64,000 bases of DNA from Peptococcaceae bacterium 1109 (GCA_001028815.1 LDJB01000001.1:1052549-1116548); one strand, 5' to 3'; positions 52,285-61,820 are shown, numbered from the stretch's first letter. Program-made: numbers and translations. The notes: generated by a model not told the origin, from the sequence alone.

Positions 52285-54030
52285 TTAAGAAAGAGACTTC
52301 AGCACAACCTCCCGGTACCACTTCCGCAGCACATCCCTGGCCCCAGGGAGGATGCCCACCACGCCCACAGTAGTGCGCTTAAACCCCGCTTCAGGGAGCT
52401 GCCATTGGTAGTTGAGGAGCCTGCCTATGGGGGCCAGCACCCAGGTGTGCTGGAACGGAGGTTGAGAAAGCTCATCGCTCTTCGCTACCCCATAAGTATA
52501 CTTCAGCACCACTTTGGGCAAGTGGTGTTGGAACACACTCTTCTCTGATCCGTACTTGGCATCAAGGACAATGCAGCATTCTTTGCCGCTTGCCCTATGG
52601 GTGATGCGTACCAGAAAGTCTGGGGCAAAGAAGCGCTCGCTGTCGCCGCTCACCTTTACCCTGTTCCACAGGTGCTCACCGCTCCCATGGGGTGGAATAG
52701 GCGGTTCCCACAAGAGTTCCAGCTCGCCCTCTGCCGAACGGAAGCGGTAGCAGTTGTTCATTTCGCCCCAGAGGGGGCCTGGCAGGCCCATCATCGAGGC
52801 ATCATGAAGCTGCCACCCCTCTGCTTCAAAGAGCTCTACCAGTTGAAACAGGCACACGCACTCATACAGCCGATCAATTGTGCGCAGGCGGAGCAGAAGG
52901 CGGGAGAGATCAGAGAACTCGTCCCGAATCATGTACCACTGCTGTGCACTGACGAATACACGCCGGTATCGGGGATACACCGCAAACCACGGGGTGTTCC
53001 GGGGCATTTCCTGGAGGGGCTTGGCGGGGATAAGCTGCTGCGCCCGCCATTCGTTAATCCTGATCCGCTCTAGGAGCGTGGCTATGCGGTCAAGTGTCTG
53101 CCTTGATATCCTCCCCACATGGTAGCCGCACACCGACAGAAAGCTGGTGTACTCCTCGCTTTGTTCGGCGGCACCTTCCAGGTAGTAGCGGTCCAGCTCC
53201 CGATAGACCTCCTGCAGGTAACTGCGGATTTCTCCCAAGCGGTGGTGCATGGACCTAAGAAAGCCGTGGATGATGCGGTTTTCGTAGACATCAGTGGATT
53301 CCTGTTTATGGACCACATCTAGTTCAGAGAAGTACAGCCGCCTCCCGCTTAAGTCCACAGGCAAAGCGTGTTTTTCCGGATCTGGGGAGAGAGCGCCCTT
53401 GTCCAGGTTTTCCAGGACGTAAGTAATACTCCGGTCATCCACTGGGTCTCTTGGTTCGTAGCCCTTTACCACGCGCCGTTCCACCAAACGGCGCCGAATG
53501 CGGGAAGGACGGACGACTAATAAATCCTCTATGGCAGCCACAGCCTCTTCCGCCACATCAACAGCCCGCTCAATGCTGGCGGTGGAGCCGCCTGGGGCCA
53601 TGCCGAGCCCGGTTTTGGCAAACCCCACCTGGATGATCCTCTCAGCCCGGGACTGGAGATAGCGGACCATGGCCATGATCTCCTCAGGGGAGATCTTTCT
53701 ACTCAGCACCTCGATGTAAGGGGAGTACACCGTACTGCCTTGGGAAAACTCCACACGGAAGGCAGTTAAACCAAAGCAGTTCCGGAAGACATCGGTTTGC
53801 TGCCAATGGCACACCATCACGCCGTCTTCACTTCGTACTTCAGTGGGGCGATCGAGGACATAGTCTTCTACGTAAACTGTGGCCTGCCCTAAGCTTTCCG
53901 GGTAGTGAAGGGTGATAGCGTAACCCCGATCTTCAAAGACAGTCCCCGCTCTCCCTTCCCCGCTGCGCTCGCCGAGTGCTAGCTTAATGTCCCCAACGGA
54001 CAGCTGCAAACGATCGTCCATGGCCACCAT
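52285..54030 (-). CDS. McrC-like nuclease, DUF2357 plus PD-(D/E)XK domain
   Basis: 581 residues. The N-terminal half is a beta-rich DUF2357-like region (ALPVDLSGRRLYFSELDVVH closes it), the middle is helical (ENRIIHGFLRSMHHRLGEIR), and the C-terminal PD-(D/E)XK core shows ERFFAPDFLVRITH (D about 466), CCIVLDAKYG (D-x-K about 489-491) and QHHLPKVVLKYTYG. This is the McrC-like nuclease architecture. It starts two bases after the stop of the ATPase gene (TAAGGATG), with a second ATG at 54021. It is presumably activated by that ATPase; the nucleic-acid target is unknown. Confidence 0.8.
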   Translation of the reverse strand: MVAMDDRLQLSVGDIKLALGERSGEGRAGTVFEDRGYAITLHYPESLGQATVYVEDYVLDRPTEVRSEDGVMVCHWQQTDVFRNCFGLTAFRVEFSQGSTVYSPYIEVLSRKISPEEIMAMVRYLQSRAERIIQVGFAKTGLGMAPGGSTASIERAVDVAEEAVAAIEDLLVVRPSRIRRRLVERRVVKGYEPRDPVDDRSITYVLENLDKGALSPDPEKHALPVDLSGRRLYFSELDVVHKQESTDVYENRIIHGFLRSMHHRLGEIRSYLQEVYRELDRYYLEGAAEQSEEYTSFLSVCGYHVGRISRQTLDRIATLLERIRINEWRAQQLIPAKPLQEMPRNTPWFAVYPRYRRVFVSAQQWYMIRDEFSDLSRLLLRLRTIDRLYECVCLFQLVELFEAEGWQLHDASMMGLPGPLWGEMNNCYRFRSAEGELELLWEPPIPPHGSGEHLWNRVKVSGDSERFFAPDFLVRITHRASGKECCIVLDAKYGSEKSVFQHHLPKVVLKYTYGVAKSDELSQPPFQHTWVLAPIGRLLNYQWQLPEAGFKRTTVGVVGILPGARDVLRKWYREVVLKSLS

Positions 54031-54032
54031 CC

Positions 54033-56600
54033 TTACAACCCGAAGAAGTCATAGGATTGATAGAGCTTGCCCCGGGCCAAGATGCGATCGAGGGTGTCCA
54101 CTGACCGGGTAAGACCCTTGGAGTGGCACAGGTCACGGACTTGCTCAAGGCGGCGGGCGTAACCTTGCCCCGTTCCCCTGCACTGAGGCAAGACACGTTG
54201 GGCAACGGCAAAGTCGAGGGCGCCGAACTCACCTAGTTCAGGCCGCATGATATCCCGAGCGGCCGCGCAGTACATGGCCATGGATTTTCTTACACGGGGG
54301 TCAACGACAGTGATCGGCCCGACGCTGCTAGAGTCCTCAGCGGTCCCCTGCAAGATGGTCACCAGCCGATTTACCACGATCTGCTCTCCTTCGGTGTGCT
54401 CGGGGCGCACATCCCAGAGGGGACGGAGCTGGTCTAGGGTAAAGACTCTCCCTGGGGAAGCTGGACTTGCGCTTTCCTCGTACCTGAAGGTCCTAGCCTC
54501 AGGAGGCTCTACATAGATGATGTTCGCCCGGGAGATCACCCGCGGGCTTAAGGGTTCGGTGGTCTCATCGTAGTTCGCCGTACCGATAAACCGCAGGGCG
54601 TGATCAAAGGCCAGGGTCTCTGTGCCGCAGCGAATACTGCCTTGCACGGAGTCGGTGGTGGTCATAAAGTCGCTCCAATAATGCTCCACTGGGGACAAGT
54701 TGACTTCATCCAAGAGCACCCATAGGGGAGCCTTAGGTTCACCGCTGTTCTCCTCGCTGTGCAGTGCCTTAAGGGCGTAGTACATTCCCGTTGGTGCGGG
54801 CTGGAACGCGTCCGTCAAGGGATTGTGGTAGCCGATGAGGTCCCGGGAAGAAACCCAACCCCGGCCAACGCTTACTTTCAGCAGCCGTTCTGCATCTGGT
54901 TGGCACATCCCGAGGGCCTCCGCCAAGAGCTGAATGGTGGACGTCTTCCCCACCCCTGGATAACCCACAAAAATCGTGAGGCGGTTTTGGAGAATAGAGA
55001 TTAAGTAGTTGGCGACCTGGGAAAGGGTCACATCTCTGCCCTGTGCCTCAAAGTGTGCCTGGATAGATTTGAGGATGTAGGTAATGTCCATCTCCTCAGT
55101 CCTTGGGGGAATGGCAAATCCCTTGCTCAGCTGGGGCAGAGTGGCCTGTGGTGCAACCCCGCTTAAGGTGTCCAGGTACAGCTTCTGGGTGAGCAGCTTA
55201 TCCCGGAGGCGCCGTTCGCTTTGGCTGAACTCTTCTTCCAGGCTTTCTCTAGTGCGTTTGAGCTCCTCCACTGCTTGGTAAACGTACTCGCGGTCTTCCT
55301 TGAGGCCCTCAATCTCCGCCTTTAGGGCCTGGAAATCCAGTGCCATCTTCACGTGTTCCTGCAGGCGGTCTAACTCTGCCCGCTTCTGTGCAATCTCCTG
55401 CTTGAGGTTCTCCAGCTCAGCGGAGGCTGCCTCCACCCGTTCAGCGGTGGTCTGCTGCTTTGCTTTCTCTGCCTGTTCAGCAAGGTGGGCCAATTCCTTT
55501 TGAAGGTTGGCCTTCCTCCCTTCCAGATCAGCGATTTCCTGCCCCAACTTCCTCCGGGTCTCTGCGATGGCCTGTTCTTCCTTTTCCAGGACCTGGTCCA
55601 AGAGGTCTGCCATAATATCTTCCCGCTTGGTACGCACGAAATCATCGAGGGCCTTTTGCCCCACTTCGCTGTGGAGGAAATGGCTGAAATTGTCTTGGAA
55701 GAACCCGGAGATGGCATCCTGGGCCTCTTCCACGGACTGAAGGTAGTCAACCGCTCGCTCAATGCGGGTACGGATCACCGTTTCCGGCAGCTCAAACTGG
55801 GTTCCCAGTTCACCAAGATCGATCACCATCTGGCGAAGGCGCTGCACATCTTCCCTTGTGAGCTCTGCCTGCTTACGCATGGCGCTCGTCAGCCAAGTGA
55901 CGATATCATGATCGGCCATGAGATCCACATAGTACCGATCGGGATCGGAGTTGATCAGGTCAGCAACAGCAGGGAAGTTAAAGATGAACTTGCGCTCATC
56001 GTACTCTAGCTGGAAGTCCCGGAGTTTAGTGGCAACCTGGACCGCTCCTGGGGGAAGCTCTGACTCATGAAAAGCACCTACTAGCCGTTCGCTAAGGAGC
56101 GGGCACTGCCCTGCAATTGCTTCACTGGAGCTAGGCATGATAATCGCGGTGCGCCACTTCTCTTCTTGGAACTTACACTCACCCCGCTTAAAGGGGCCCC
56201 AGATCTCTGCTGTGTCCCGTCTTTGGAGAAAGAAGTACAGGGTAGGGTAAAATGGCAAATCGAGGTAGAGGTCATGCTGGCCCTTGGGAAAGGCGGTCAC
56301 GGGGATCACATCGAAAACCCGCCCTGCTGTGCTCTGGAGTTCACAGGAGGAGTGATACAGGTACTTGGAGTGATGGGGTTCTGTTGTCCCCCGGTAATGC
56401 TTGTTCTCCTGCACGGATATCTCGATGGGTTCCTCGGGAATGTCGCTAAAGCCCACGGGCACAAAAATATCTCCCCGATTGGGGAAGTCGTAGTATAAGT
56501 TCTCTATCGGTGTACCATCAGCATACATAAGGGGCTGCAGTTTGCCGTGCTCTTGTGCTCCCATGACGTTCTTCTTCACAACAATGATGCGCTGCTCCAT
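54033..56600 (-). CDS. McrB-like AAA+ ATPase with long coiled coil
   Basis: 855 residues. An N-terminal domain of about 210 residues has beta-rich segments (YYDFPNRGDIFVPVGFSDIP). A helical region follows, then a coiled coil at about 330-475 (EIADLEGRKANLQKELAHLA, ELENLKQEIAQKRAELDRLQ). The AAA+ core has Walker A VGYPGVGKTSTIQLLAEALG (about 546-553), Walker B LWVLLDEVNLSPVEHY (about 627-634), and sensor region FIGTANYDETTEPLSPRVIS. The McrB MNTADRS motif is replaced by TANYDETTEPLS, so GTP preference is not assured. Coupled to the DUF2357 nuclease. AAGGAG precedes the ATG. Resembles CoCoNuT-type McrBC relatives. Confidence 0.8.
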   Translation of the reverse strand: MEQRIIVVKKNVMGAQEHGKLQPLMYADGTPIENLYYDFPNRGDIFVPVGFSDIPEEPIEISVQENKHYRGTTEPHHSKYLYHSSCELQSTAGRVFDVIPVTAFPKGQHDLYLDLPFYPTLYFFLQRRDTAEIWGPFKRGECKFQEEKWRTAIIMPSSSEAIAGQCPLLSERLVGAFHESELPPGAVQVATKLRDFQLEYDERKFIFNFPAVADLINSDPDRYYVDLMADHDIVTWLTSAMRKQAELTREDVQRLRQMVIDLGELGTQFELPETVIRTRIERAVDYLQSVEEAQDAISGFFQDNFSHFLHSEVGQKALDDFVRTKREDIMADLLDQVLEKEEQAIAETRRKLGQEIADLEGRKANLQKELAHLAEQAEKAKQQTTAERVEAASAELENLKQEIAQKRAELDRLQEHVKMALDFQALKAEIEGLKEDREYVYQAVEELKRTRESLEEEFSQSERRLRDKLLTQKLYLDTLSGVAPQATLPQLSKGFAIPPRTEEMDITYILKSIQAHFEAQGRDVTLSQVANYLISILQNRLTIFVGYPGVGKTSTIQLLAEALGMCQPDAERLLKVSVGRGWVSSRDLIGYHNPLTDAFQPAPTGMYYALKALHSEENSGEPKAPLWVLLDEVNLSPVEHYWSDFMTTTDSVQGSIRCGTETLAFDHALRFIGTANYDETTEPLSPRVISRANIIYVEPPEARTFRYEESASPASPGRVFTLDQLRPLWDVRPEHTEGEQIVVNRLVTILQGTAEDSSSVGPITVVDPRVRKSMAMYCAAARDIMRPELGEFGALDFAVAQRVLPQCRGTGQGYARRLEQVRDLCHSKGLTRSVDTLDRILARGKLYQSYDFFGL

Positions 56601-56782
56601 GAAGATGCTCCTTCCCTAAAGCAATGTGGAGTAAGCTCCTTTTACGTTTTCTTCATATTTACATTCGACGAGCAAGCTGCTGTTTCCTGGTTAGTTTTGG
56701 GTTTTGCCAGCTTTAACTGGGAAATGGCCGGAGCTGTATAGCAAAGGCGGTAATACGTATAACCGAAAATAGAAACGTCTAT

Positions 56783-56825
56783 AAAGACAAAAACCCAGAC
56801 CGATGACAAATGTGTCGGTTTGGGT
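56783..56825 (-). terminator. Terminator of the arr gene
   Basis: TCGGTCTGGGT (56793-56803) pairs with ACCCAAACCGA (56815-56825) on the minus strand, followed by TTTTTGTCTTT. Confidence 0.85.
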
Positions 56826-56922
56826 CTTGGGTGGAGGCCGATTCTACTGGAACCGAGTTCAACCGCATCATTCGGTCAGGCGCCTTGGGCGAAGCCCAGG
56901 CCATTGGCGTGGCTAAAGCAAT

Positions 56923-57672
56923 TCAGTTAATGATCTCGCCCTTATTCTTGGCTAGTTTTTCCTGCCATTCGCGTCGGTCCGTGTTTGTTAGTTTAGCCCA
57001 TCCTGTCACTTCACCGATAATCCTTAAGGGTGCCAGTGAGCGATAAGATCGGGTCAAGTTGCCGGGGAATTTCTTGTCAGTTACATTTGGATCGTTTTCG
57101 AACTCGCCTGTAGGTTCCACTTCATAAACTCGTTCTTTTCCGTCCCCTTTGGCCAACGCTGCAGCAAGTCCTGCTCCATTCAGATTGGCAGTGAAATAGA
57201 TGTGGTTCATTTTAAGCCCAGGTTGGTAATTGGAATCTCCACCTGGTGTCAGTAGGTCCCCAACCTGCAGATCTGCCTTTGTCCCGTGATAGAATGGTCC
57301 TTTATCGGTGGGCGCACCCTTATGGCAGTTGGACAGGGCGTAGTTTTTCTCAGCACTACTGCGATCGCCTAGTTCCTCGTAACACTGGGCGATATTTGAG
57401 TACAAGGTTGAGTATGCACTACGGACGTTGACATCATCTATGTTTTGGGCACACTCTAGCGACGTTTTCATCCACCTTAACTTGTCTTGGGCACTCCCTT
57501 GTCGAAGAGCAAGATGATAGGCGGCTATGAACCTTTCATAGTCGTCTGCCGCTTCGTGCCACGCTCTTTGGAGCAACGCGATGGCTTCGTCAACTTCTCC
57601 TTTCTCTTCCATGTTCATCCCAGCCATGCAGAGTTGGACAACGGGGTTCTTTGGATCGAACTTCGAGTTCAT
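56923..57672 (-). CDS. arr: Rifampin ADP-ribosyltransferase (Arr) with TPR-like N-terminus
   Basis: 249 residues. Residues 1-110 form TPR-like helices (LQRAWHEAADDYERFIAAYH, LYSNIAQCYEELGDRSSAEK). The C-terminal half is Arr: GPFYHGTKADLQVGDLLTPG (catalytic His), MNHIYFTANLNGAGLAAALA (Tyr), VYEVEPTGEFENDPNVTDKK (Asp), then FPGNLTRSYRSLAPLRIIGE. Arr transfers ADP-ribose from NAD+ to the rifamycin ansa chain, inactivating it. All three key residues are present. The ATG has AGGTAATACTC upstream. Standard Arr enzymes are about 140 residues, so the N-terminal fusion is extra. Confidence 0.92.
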   Translation of the reverse strand: MNSKFDPKNPVVQLCMAGMNMEEKGEVDEAIALLQRAWHEAADDYERFIAAYHLALRQGSAQDKLRWMKTSLECAQNIDDVNVRSAYSTLYSNIAQCYEELGDRSSAEKNYALSNCHKGAPTDKGPFYHGTKADLQVGDLLTPGGDSNYQPGLKMNHIYFTANLNGAGLAAALAKGDGKERVYEVEPTGEFENDPNVTDKKFPGNLTRSYRSLAPLRIIGEVTGWAKLTNTDRREWQEKLAKNKGEIIN

Positions 57673-57998
57673 TGAGTATTACCTCCAGACTTCATAAACG
57701 TCACTCCATGACAATTATGCGTTCGTCAACGTAGTTTTAACCCAGCCACGACGACACCTGCTCAAGACCGTGTGTAGAGGACTTCGGTTTCAACAGTCCG
57801 AGCCCCGTTGCAGGCAGCGCTATCCTGAGAACACCCATCTCTGGACGTGGACCGTCTTGGCCCGCTTGCGTTTCATCCGAGATATCCACCCAAGCTACCA
57901 GTGTTGACAGCCCCAATCGCTGTGAACTACGAGGGGCTCGCCATGCCCGAACCGGAACACCACCACGGCATATCCATGGGCTTGACGATGAGGCGTAG
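57673..57998. other. Intergenic region, no gene seen
   Basis: Lies between two leftward genes. I see no conserved frame, RNA family or clear terminator. It should contain the promoter of the arr gene near its left end. Confidence 0.45.
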
Positions 57999-58607
57999 CT
58001 AGCCCCTTCTTACCGCCTCTTCTACGGCTTTCGCGTAGTTGCCCCACGACGCTAAGGCATCGTCGTGATGACGAAAGAAGGGAATTAGCGTCCGCTCAAG
58101 TTTGCTTTGCTTTGGTTCGATAAAGATGCAATTGCGGTAGTAATCCTTGTTGGGTGTACTTCTGCTGTGAACCTCTGGAGCTAATGCCTCGAGGATGATC
58201 TCGGTTGTTACAAGGACCGGAATATCGGATGAGATCCGCCGATGAGAATCCAACTCTTCCTTTAAATAGGGTGGCCATTTCGTTGCGGCGGAAATCCACC
58301 TTCTTCTAGGAAGCCCATAGGTTACTCGGGTGAAGTAGTTGCGACAGATGTCTTGGAAATACAGGTCATCAAGCTTGAGTCCAAGAACATCCAGATTGCT
58401 CTTTATGGGACTGAAGTACCGAGATTTCTGATCTTCCAGTCCAAATGCGTACTGGAATCTCTTGCCCGATGGATTGCTGGGATCTGCCCCCAATACAATC
58501 GCTTTTACATTCCGAGAGTCGCAATATGCTTCCGGCCACCGATCATCATCCACATAAATATCAGCAAACTCCGTTCTGAGAACTTCTTTTAACTCCTGAT
58601 AACCCAT
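57999..58607 (-). CDS. Uncharacterised protein, possibly uracil-DNA-glycosylase-like
   Basis: 202 residues. KAIVLGADPSNPSGKRFQYA resembles motif 1 of the UDG superfamily (GxDP), but the glycosylase motif 2 (HPS-type) is not evident near the C-terminus. DLYFQDICRNYFTRVTYG and VLVTTEIILEALAPEVHSRS suggest an alpha/beta fold. The ATG lacks a strong Shine-Dalgarno. An orphan gene between arr and a GyrI-like gene. The family call is tentative. Confidence 0.55.
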   Translation of the reverse strand: MGYQELKEVLRTEFADIYVDDDRWPEAYCDSRNVKAIVLGADPSNPSGKRFQYAFGLEDQKSRYFSPIKSNLDVLGLKLDDLYFQDICRNYFTRVTYGLPRRRWISAATKWPPYLKEELDSHRRISSDIPVLVTTEIILEALAPEVHSRSTPNKDYYRNCIFIEPKQSKLERTLIPFFRHHDDALASWGNYAKAVEEAVRRG

Positions 58608-58750
58608 GAGTTTACCCCGCTCTTTATGTACTCACAATCGCCGCACTGCATCACGTCACGGCGGCAGAAGTATCCTCAGAAGGCTGCCCTCTCACCTATG
58701 TCCTACATGTAGACAGAGGGTGGGGAAATCCAGGCCTGTGTCGCAGAAGG

Positions 58751-59233
58751 TCAGCCAAGAGTGCTGTAACGAGCTGAGGCAAGCGGCCCATCTCCCGGCT
58801 CCTTGATCGCCAGGAATAGATCATGCACTGTTTCATCGCCCTGGGCGGTGTATCCGTAGTCGATCTTGAGGTCTAGGACTGTATACCCCTCTGATACCGC
58901 CCATGCGTACATCTTGCCAAAGGATTCGGCGATTTGCCGAACATCGCCTTCATGGCGGTGATAGATGTAAGCCTGAGGCGGTATTTCCTTTGCGACCATA
59001 CCAGGAGGGATCTCCTCTATGTTGCTTACCTCTTTGCAGATAAGCTGGGTGTATACCCCATTGTCCTCAGCCAAGCTGATATCGAAGGCATAATCTCCTA
59101 TCGTGTTGAGGATGGCTGACGATTGGTCAAAAAACGTCTTCCATGCTGCACGCATTTTAGTCGCGAGTTCATCCCACTTTCCTGTGATCACGATGCCTAC
59201 AACCGAGAACTTATCCTTATAGACCACTTGCAT
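58751..59233 (-). CDS. GyrI-like / AraC effector-binding-domain protein
   Basis: 160 residues with the SOUL/GyrI-like beta-alpha-beta repeats: FSVVGIVITGKWDELATKMR, YTQLICKEVSNIEEIPPGMV, then KEIPPQAYIYHRHEGDVRQI and SEGYTVLDLKIDYGYTAQ. Such stand-alone domains bind drugs or hydrophobic ligands. ATG at 59233 has GGAGGTG seven bases upstream; the frame open to 59428 has no site. Orphan gene. Confidence 0.72.
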   Translation of the reverse strand: MQVVYKDKFSVVGIVITGKWDELATKMRAAWKTFFDQSSAILNTIGDYAFDISLAEDNGVYTQLICKEVSNIEEIPPGMVAKEIPPQAYIYHRHEGDVRQIAESFGKMYAWAVSEGYTVLDLKIDYGYTAQGDETVHDLFLAIKEPGDGPLASARYSTLG

Positions 59234-59616
59234 GAGCACACCTCCAAGGCTACGGATAACCCAAATTGGGAGAAACATCCGCCAGCGAAAACTAGGCCTC
59301 CCGCGCATAGATGCGGCGGTGAACGTGAACGGGGCTAGCTTGAGGTATTCCAAATTCTTTAGTACAACAAATAGCGATTTCACAGTAATCTCAACTACTG
59401 GTCCCCTACGGCCTTGGACAACTTGCATCTCCGTGGAAGCAAATTGACGGCTTCAGCCAAATGTTCGATTGGCTTAGAGCAAATTCGCTTTCCCGTGCCC
59501 GGTTTGGTCGGCGCACTCCAACTCCCGGTGCCAGCTGGTGTTTCCTCAACACTGTTTCCATGGATGCCATACTGGTGACCATAGGTTATGCAACATTTCT
59601 ATTCCTAGGAAGATAG
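59234..59616. other. Intergenic region, no gene seen
   Basis: No ribosome binding site with a credible frame. The long frame upstream of the GyrI-like gene start is probably accidental. Confidence 0.4.
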
Positions 59617-59979
59617 CTACGAACGCAAACGTTCACGCAGGCCTTCCTGCCACTTCTTGTAGCGGGGCAACAGCGTCAGCTGCATGATCTCCAATGGCCT
59701 GACATTATCTCGCTTCTCGTAAGCATTAGTCATCCAATCGAAGGCGTCCTTAAGCGATTGGGTACTAGAGGTCAGAGCATCTCCTGGATTATCCAAGAGC
59801 CCATTGAGCGCTAATATCTTCTCTATTTCAGTGAACGCCTCTATTACATCAGTAAACAGCGGAATCGTCTGTTCGAACTTGCCTTCCATGTTCTGGCGAT
59901 GCACATGCTCTAAGCCTTCAAAAGCTGTATCTACCAGTTCGGCTATTTGTCTTGCGAGCTCATGGTTAATGGAGACCAT
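59617..59979 (-). CDS. Hypothetical small helical protein
   Basis: 120 residues, all-helical, with HELARQIAELVDTAFEGLEH and TDVIEAFTEIEKILALNGLL amphipathic helices and an Arg-rich end (QEGLRERLRS). No family recognised. ATG at 59979 follows AAGGGAAGTG with ordinary spacing. Stand-alone. Confidence 0.5.
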   Translation of the reverse strand: MVSINHELARQIAELVDTAFEGLEHVHRQNMEGKFEQTIPLFTDVIEAFTEIEKILALNGLLDNPGDALTSSTQSLKDAFDWMTNAYEKRDNVRPLEIMQLTLLPRYKKWQEGLRERLRS

Positions 59980-60320
59980 GATGCGTCACTTCCCTTCGCT
60001 GTGCAAACCGGGTGCAGGTGAGATAGACCAGCACCAAAACGGTTCTCGTAGTAGTGTTTTTGTGGCATCGAGAAGTCCTATTTACCAGCCATTAATACAG
60101 GAGTGGCATAGCACTCAACCTTTCATAGACGTCGAGACTGGGTTACGCCTCACATACAACAATTGTCTTCCTTAAGACGCAATAAATCAAGCGAAAACCA
60201 ACACGAATAGGCAGGACCCCGGGTCGCTACAGAAGCTATGTTCCGCTCACTTATCGGCTGCGTGGGCACGGAAAGCTCTCAGACTGCAATGCTTAGTAGA
60301 TAGGTGACATACGGTTCAAA
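59980..60320. other. Intergenic region, no gene seen
   Basis: Runs up to the left end of the IS3-family element. Nothing coding or structured that I can support. Confidence 0.4.
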
Positions 60321-60336
60321 CCCCTAACTTTGGACA

Positions 60337-61311
60337 TTATGCAGCAATAACTTCAGGTTTCAAATCGTTTCTCATGATTGCTTTGTGGTATTCTCTGGGA
60401 GGCTTGTCTCTCAGACTCCCATGACGACGGCGCTCGTTGTAGTAGCGCATGTACTCGCTCACTTGACAGTATGCATCCTGGTAGCTCAGAAACTCGTGCC
60501 GGGAGTAGCATTCGTCTTCAAGGACAGCATGGAAGGATTCAATATGAGCATTCATGTTCGGAGTCTTCACTGGAATGCGTTGATGCTCTAGCCCTAGCTG
60601 CTCACATGCCCTGGCGAAAACCTTGGCGATGAACTGAGGTCCGTTGTCAGTGCGTACTATCGGTAATCTAGTGGTTCTTTCTATGTCCAGATTTCTCTTT
60701 TCAATGGCTTGTCTGAGGACGCTTACTGCATCCATGGCAGTGCACCTTAAGCCTAAATGGTAGCTGATGACTTCCCTGTCCATGACATCGATCAGGGACA
60801 ACTGGAAAAAGAACTGCTTTGTCCCGGCGATGTAGCCGTATTTTATGTCCATTTCCCAAAGCTGATTGGGAGCATCTACTTGCATGTGTTTTGCTATGCG
60901 CCTCGGGTGGCGCCGCTTGATTCGACGTTGCGGCCGGAGCACTCCTAGCTCGGCACAAAGTCGGTATACCTTCTTGTGGTTAATACGTAGAAAATAATCT
61001 TCTTTCAGGCAGACGGTAAGCTTCCTATAGCCATAGGGGAATCCATCACCTTCAATAAGAGTATAAATCCAGGACTTGATGGTTTCATCTGGTATTCTGC
61101 GGCCATCAAAGGTGTAGGAATAACCTGGAACAGGGCGGCCTGCGGCTGCTTTTCCGGAGACCGAGTGTTCGTTCGCTGCCTCTTTAACATCATCTTTGCG
61201 GTCGATGACTGCGTAGTAAGTAGAGCGGGATAAGCCGACAAAGCCAAGGACCAGACTAGTCTTAAACCCTTTGCTGATCCACCGCTCTGCAACGTCAACT
61301 TTGTCGGCTAC
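60337..61311 (-). CDS. IS3-family transposase OrfB
   Basis: The frame is open from the end of orfA to 60337, 324 codons. It starts SVADKVDVAERWISKGFKTS, passes SRSTYYAVID and YGYRKLTVCL, and carries the DDE integrase core: D in LWEMDIKYG, D in VRTDNGPQF, E in NMNAHIESFHAVLEDE, ending YNERRRHGSLRDKPPREY. It lies in the -1 frame relative to orfA and has no good start of its own before the catalytic part, so expression as an OrfAB fusion by ribosomal frameshifting is likely. The N-terminal boundary shown is arbitrary within the overlap. Confidence 0.88.
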   Translation of the reverse strand, partial: VADKVDVAERWISKGFKTSLVLGFVGLSRSTYYAVIDRKDDVKEAANEHSVSGKAAAGRPVPGYSYTFDGRRIPDETIKSWIYTLIEGDGFPYGYRKLTVCLKEDYFLRINHKKVYRLCAELGVLRPQRRIKRRHPRRIAKHMQVDAPNQLWEMDIKYGYIAGTKQFFFQLSLIDVMDREVISYHLGLRCTAMDAVSVLRQAIEKRNLDIERTTRLPIVRTDNGPQFIAKVFARACEQLGLEHQRIPVKTPNMNAHIESFHAVLEDECYSRHEFLSYQDAYCQVSEYMRYYNERRRHGSLRDKPPREYHKAIMRNDLKPEVIAA

Positions 61312-61616
61312 CGAGGGTTTGTCTTGTCCCTCAGTTCTCGCAGTATTGCTAACTCGAGCTCCTTTTCAGCTACAATGCGCTTTAGCTGGTCGTTCTCGCT
61401 ACTGACCTCTTCCAATCGTTTTTCTAGTTCAGAGGTACGGGACTGTAAGTTCCTTGAAAGAGCTTCCGTTGATCCGCGTCTGCGAGCAGCGCGCATCCAT
61501 GTATAGACGGTGTTCTTGGACAACTCATAGCGACGCGCTACCAGTGCAGCGTTACCTACTTCCTGGACTTCTTTTAGTACCTGAGCCTTGAACTCATTAG
61601 TATACTGTCTGGTCAC
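61308..61616 (-). CDS. IS3-family transposase OrfA
   Basis: 102 residues. HTH EFKAQVLKEVQEVGNAALVA, then RRYELSKNTVYTWMRAARR, followed by a leucine-zipper coiled coil (ELEKRLEEVSSENDQLKRIV). It ends LRELRDKTNPR. Provides DNA binding and, after frameshifting, the N-terminus of the transposase. Confidence 0.9.
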   Translation of the reverse strand: MTRQYTNEFKAQVLKEVQEVGNAALVARRYELSKNTVYTWMRAARRRGSTEALSRNLQSRTSELEKRLEEVSSENDQLKRIVAEKELELAILRELRDKTNPR

Positions 61617-61820
61617 TTAAATCACTCCCAAATTGATTCTATCAGACACACACTATTTGTCCAAATCAATTAGGGGGCTTAATAGTGACTACTGGGCGGC
61701 TCGGTTACAGAGGCAATGCAGAGAGGATCAAGCGGTCTGGCCGCGAAAAGGTACGTAGTTGCTTGTCGTTCTGGACGCAAGTAGATGAAGGCTCAAGCTG
61801 ATCAAAGGTAGGCGAGTGGG

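Larger units (their letters stand above)
60321..61676 (-). mobile_element. Complete IS3-family insertion sequence
   Basis: Contains intact orfA and orfB in the usual overlapping, shifted arrangement. The ends match as imperfect inverted repeats: CCCCTAACTTTGGACA from 60321 inward and, read inward from 61676, CCCCTAATTGATTTGGACA. About 1356 bases. Unrelated to the IS3 element at 3550-6643 beyond family level. The exact end bases and target duplication were not resolved. Confidence 0.8.

Noticed and set aside
57716..57998. Possible small RNA gene or tRNA between arr and the UDG-like gene
   Set aside because: No cloverleaf, conserved T-loop or terminator could be drawn.
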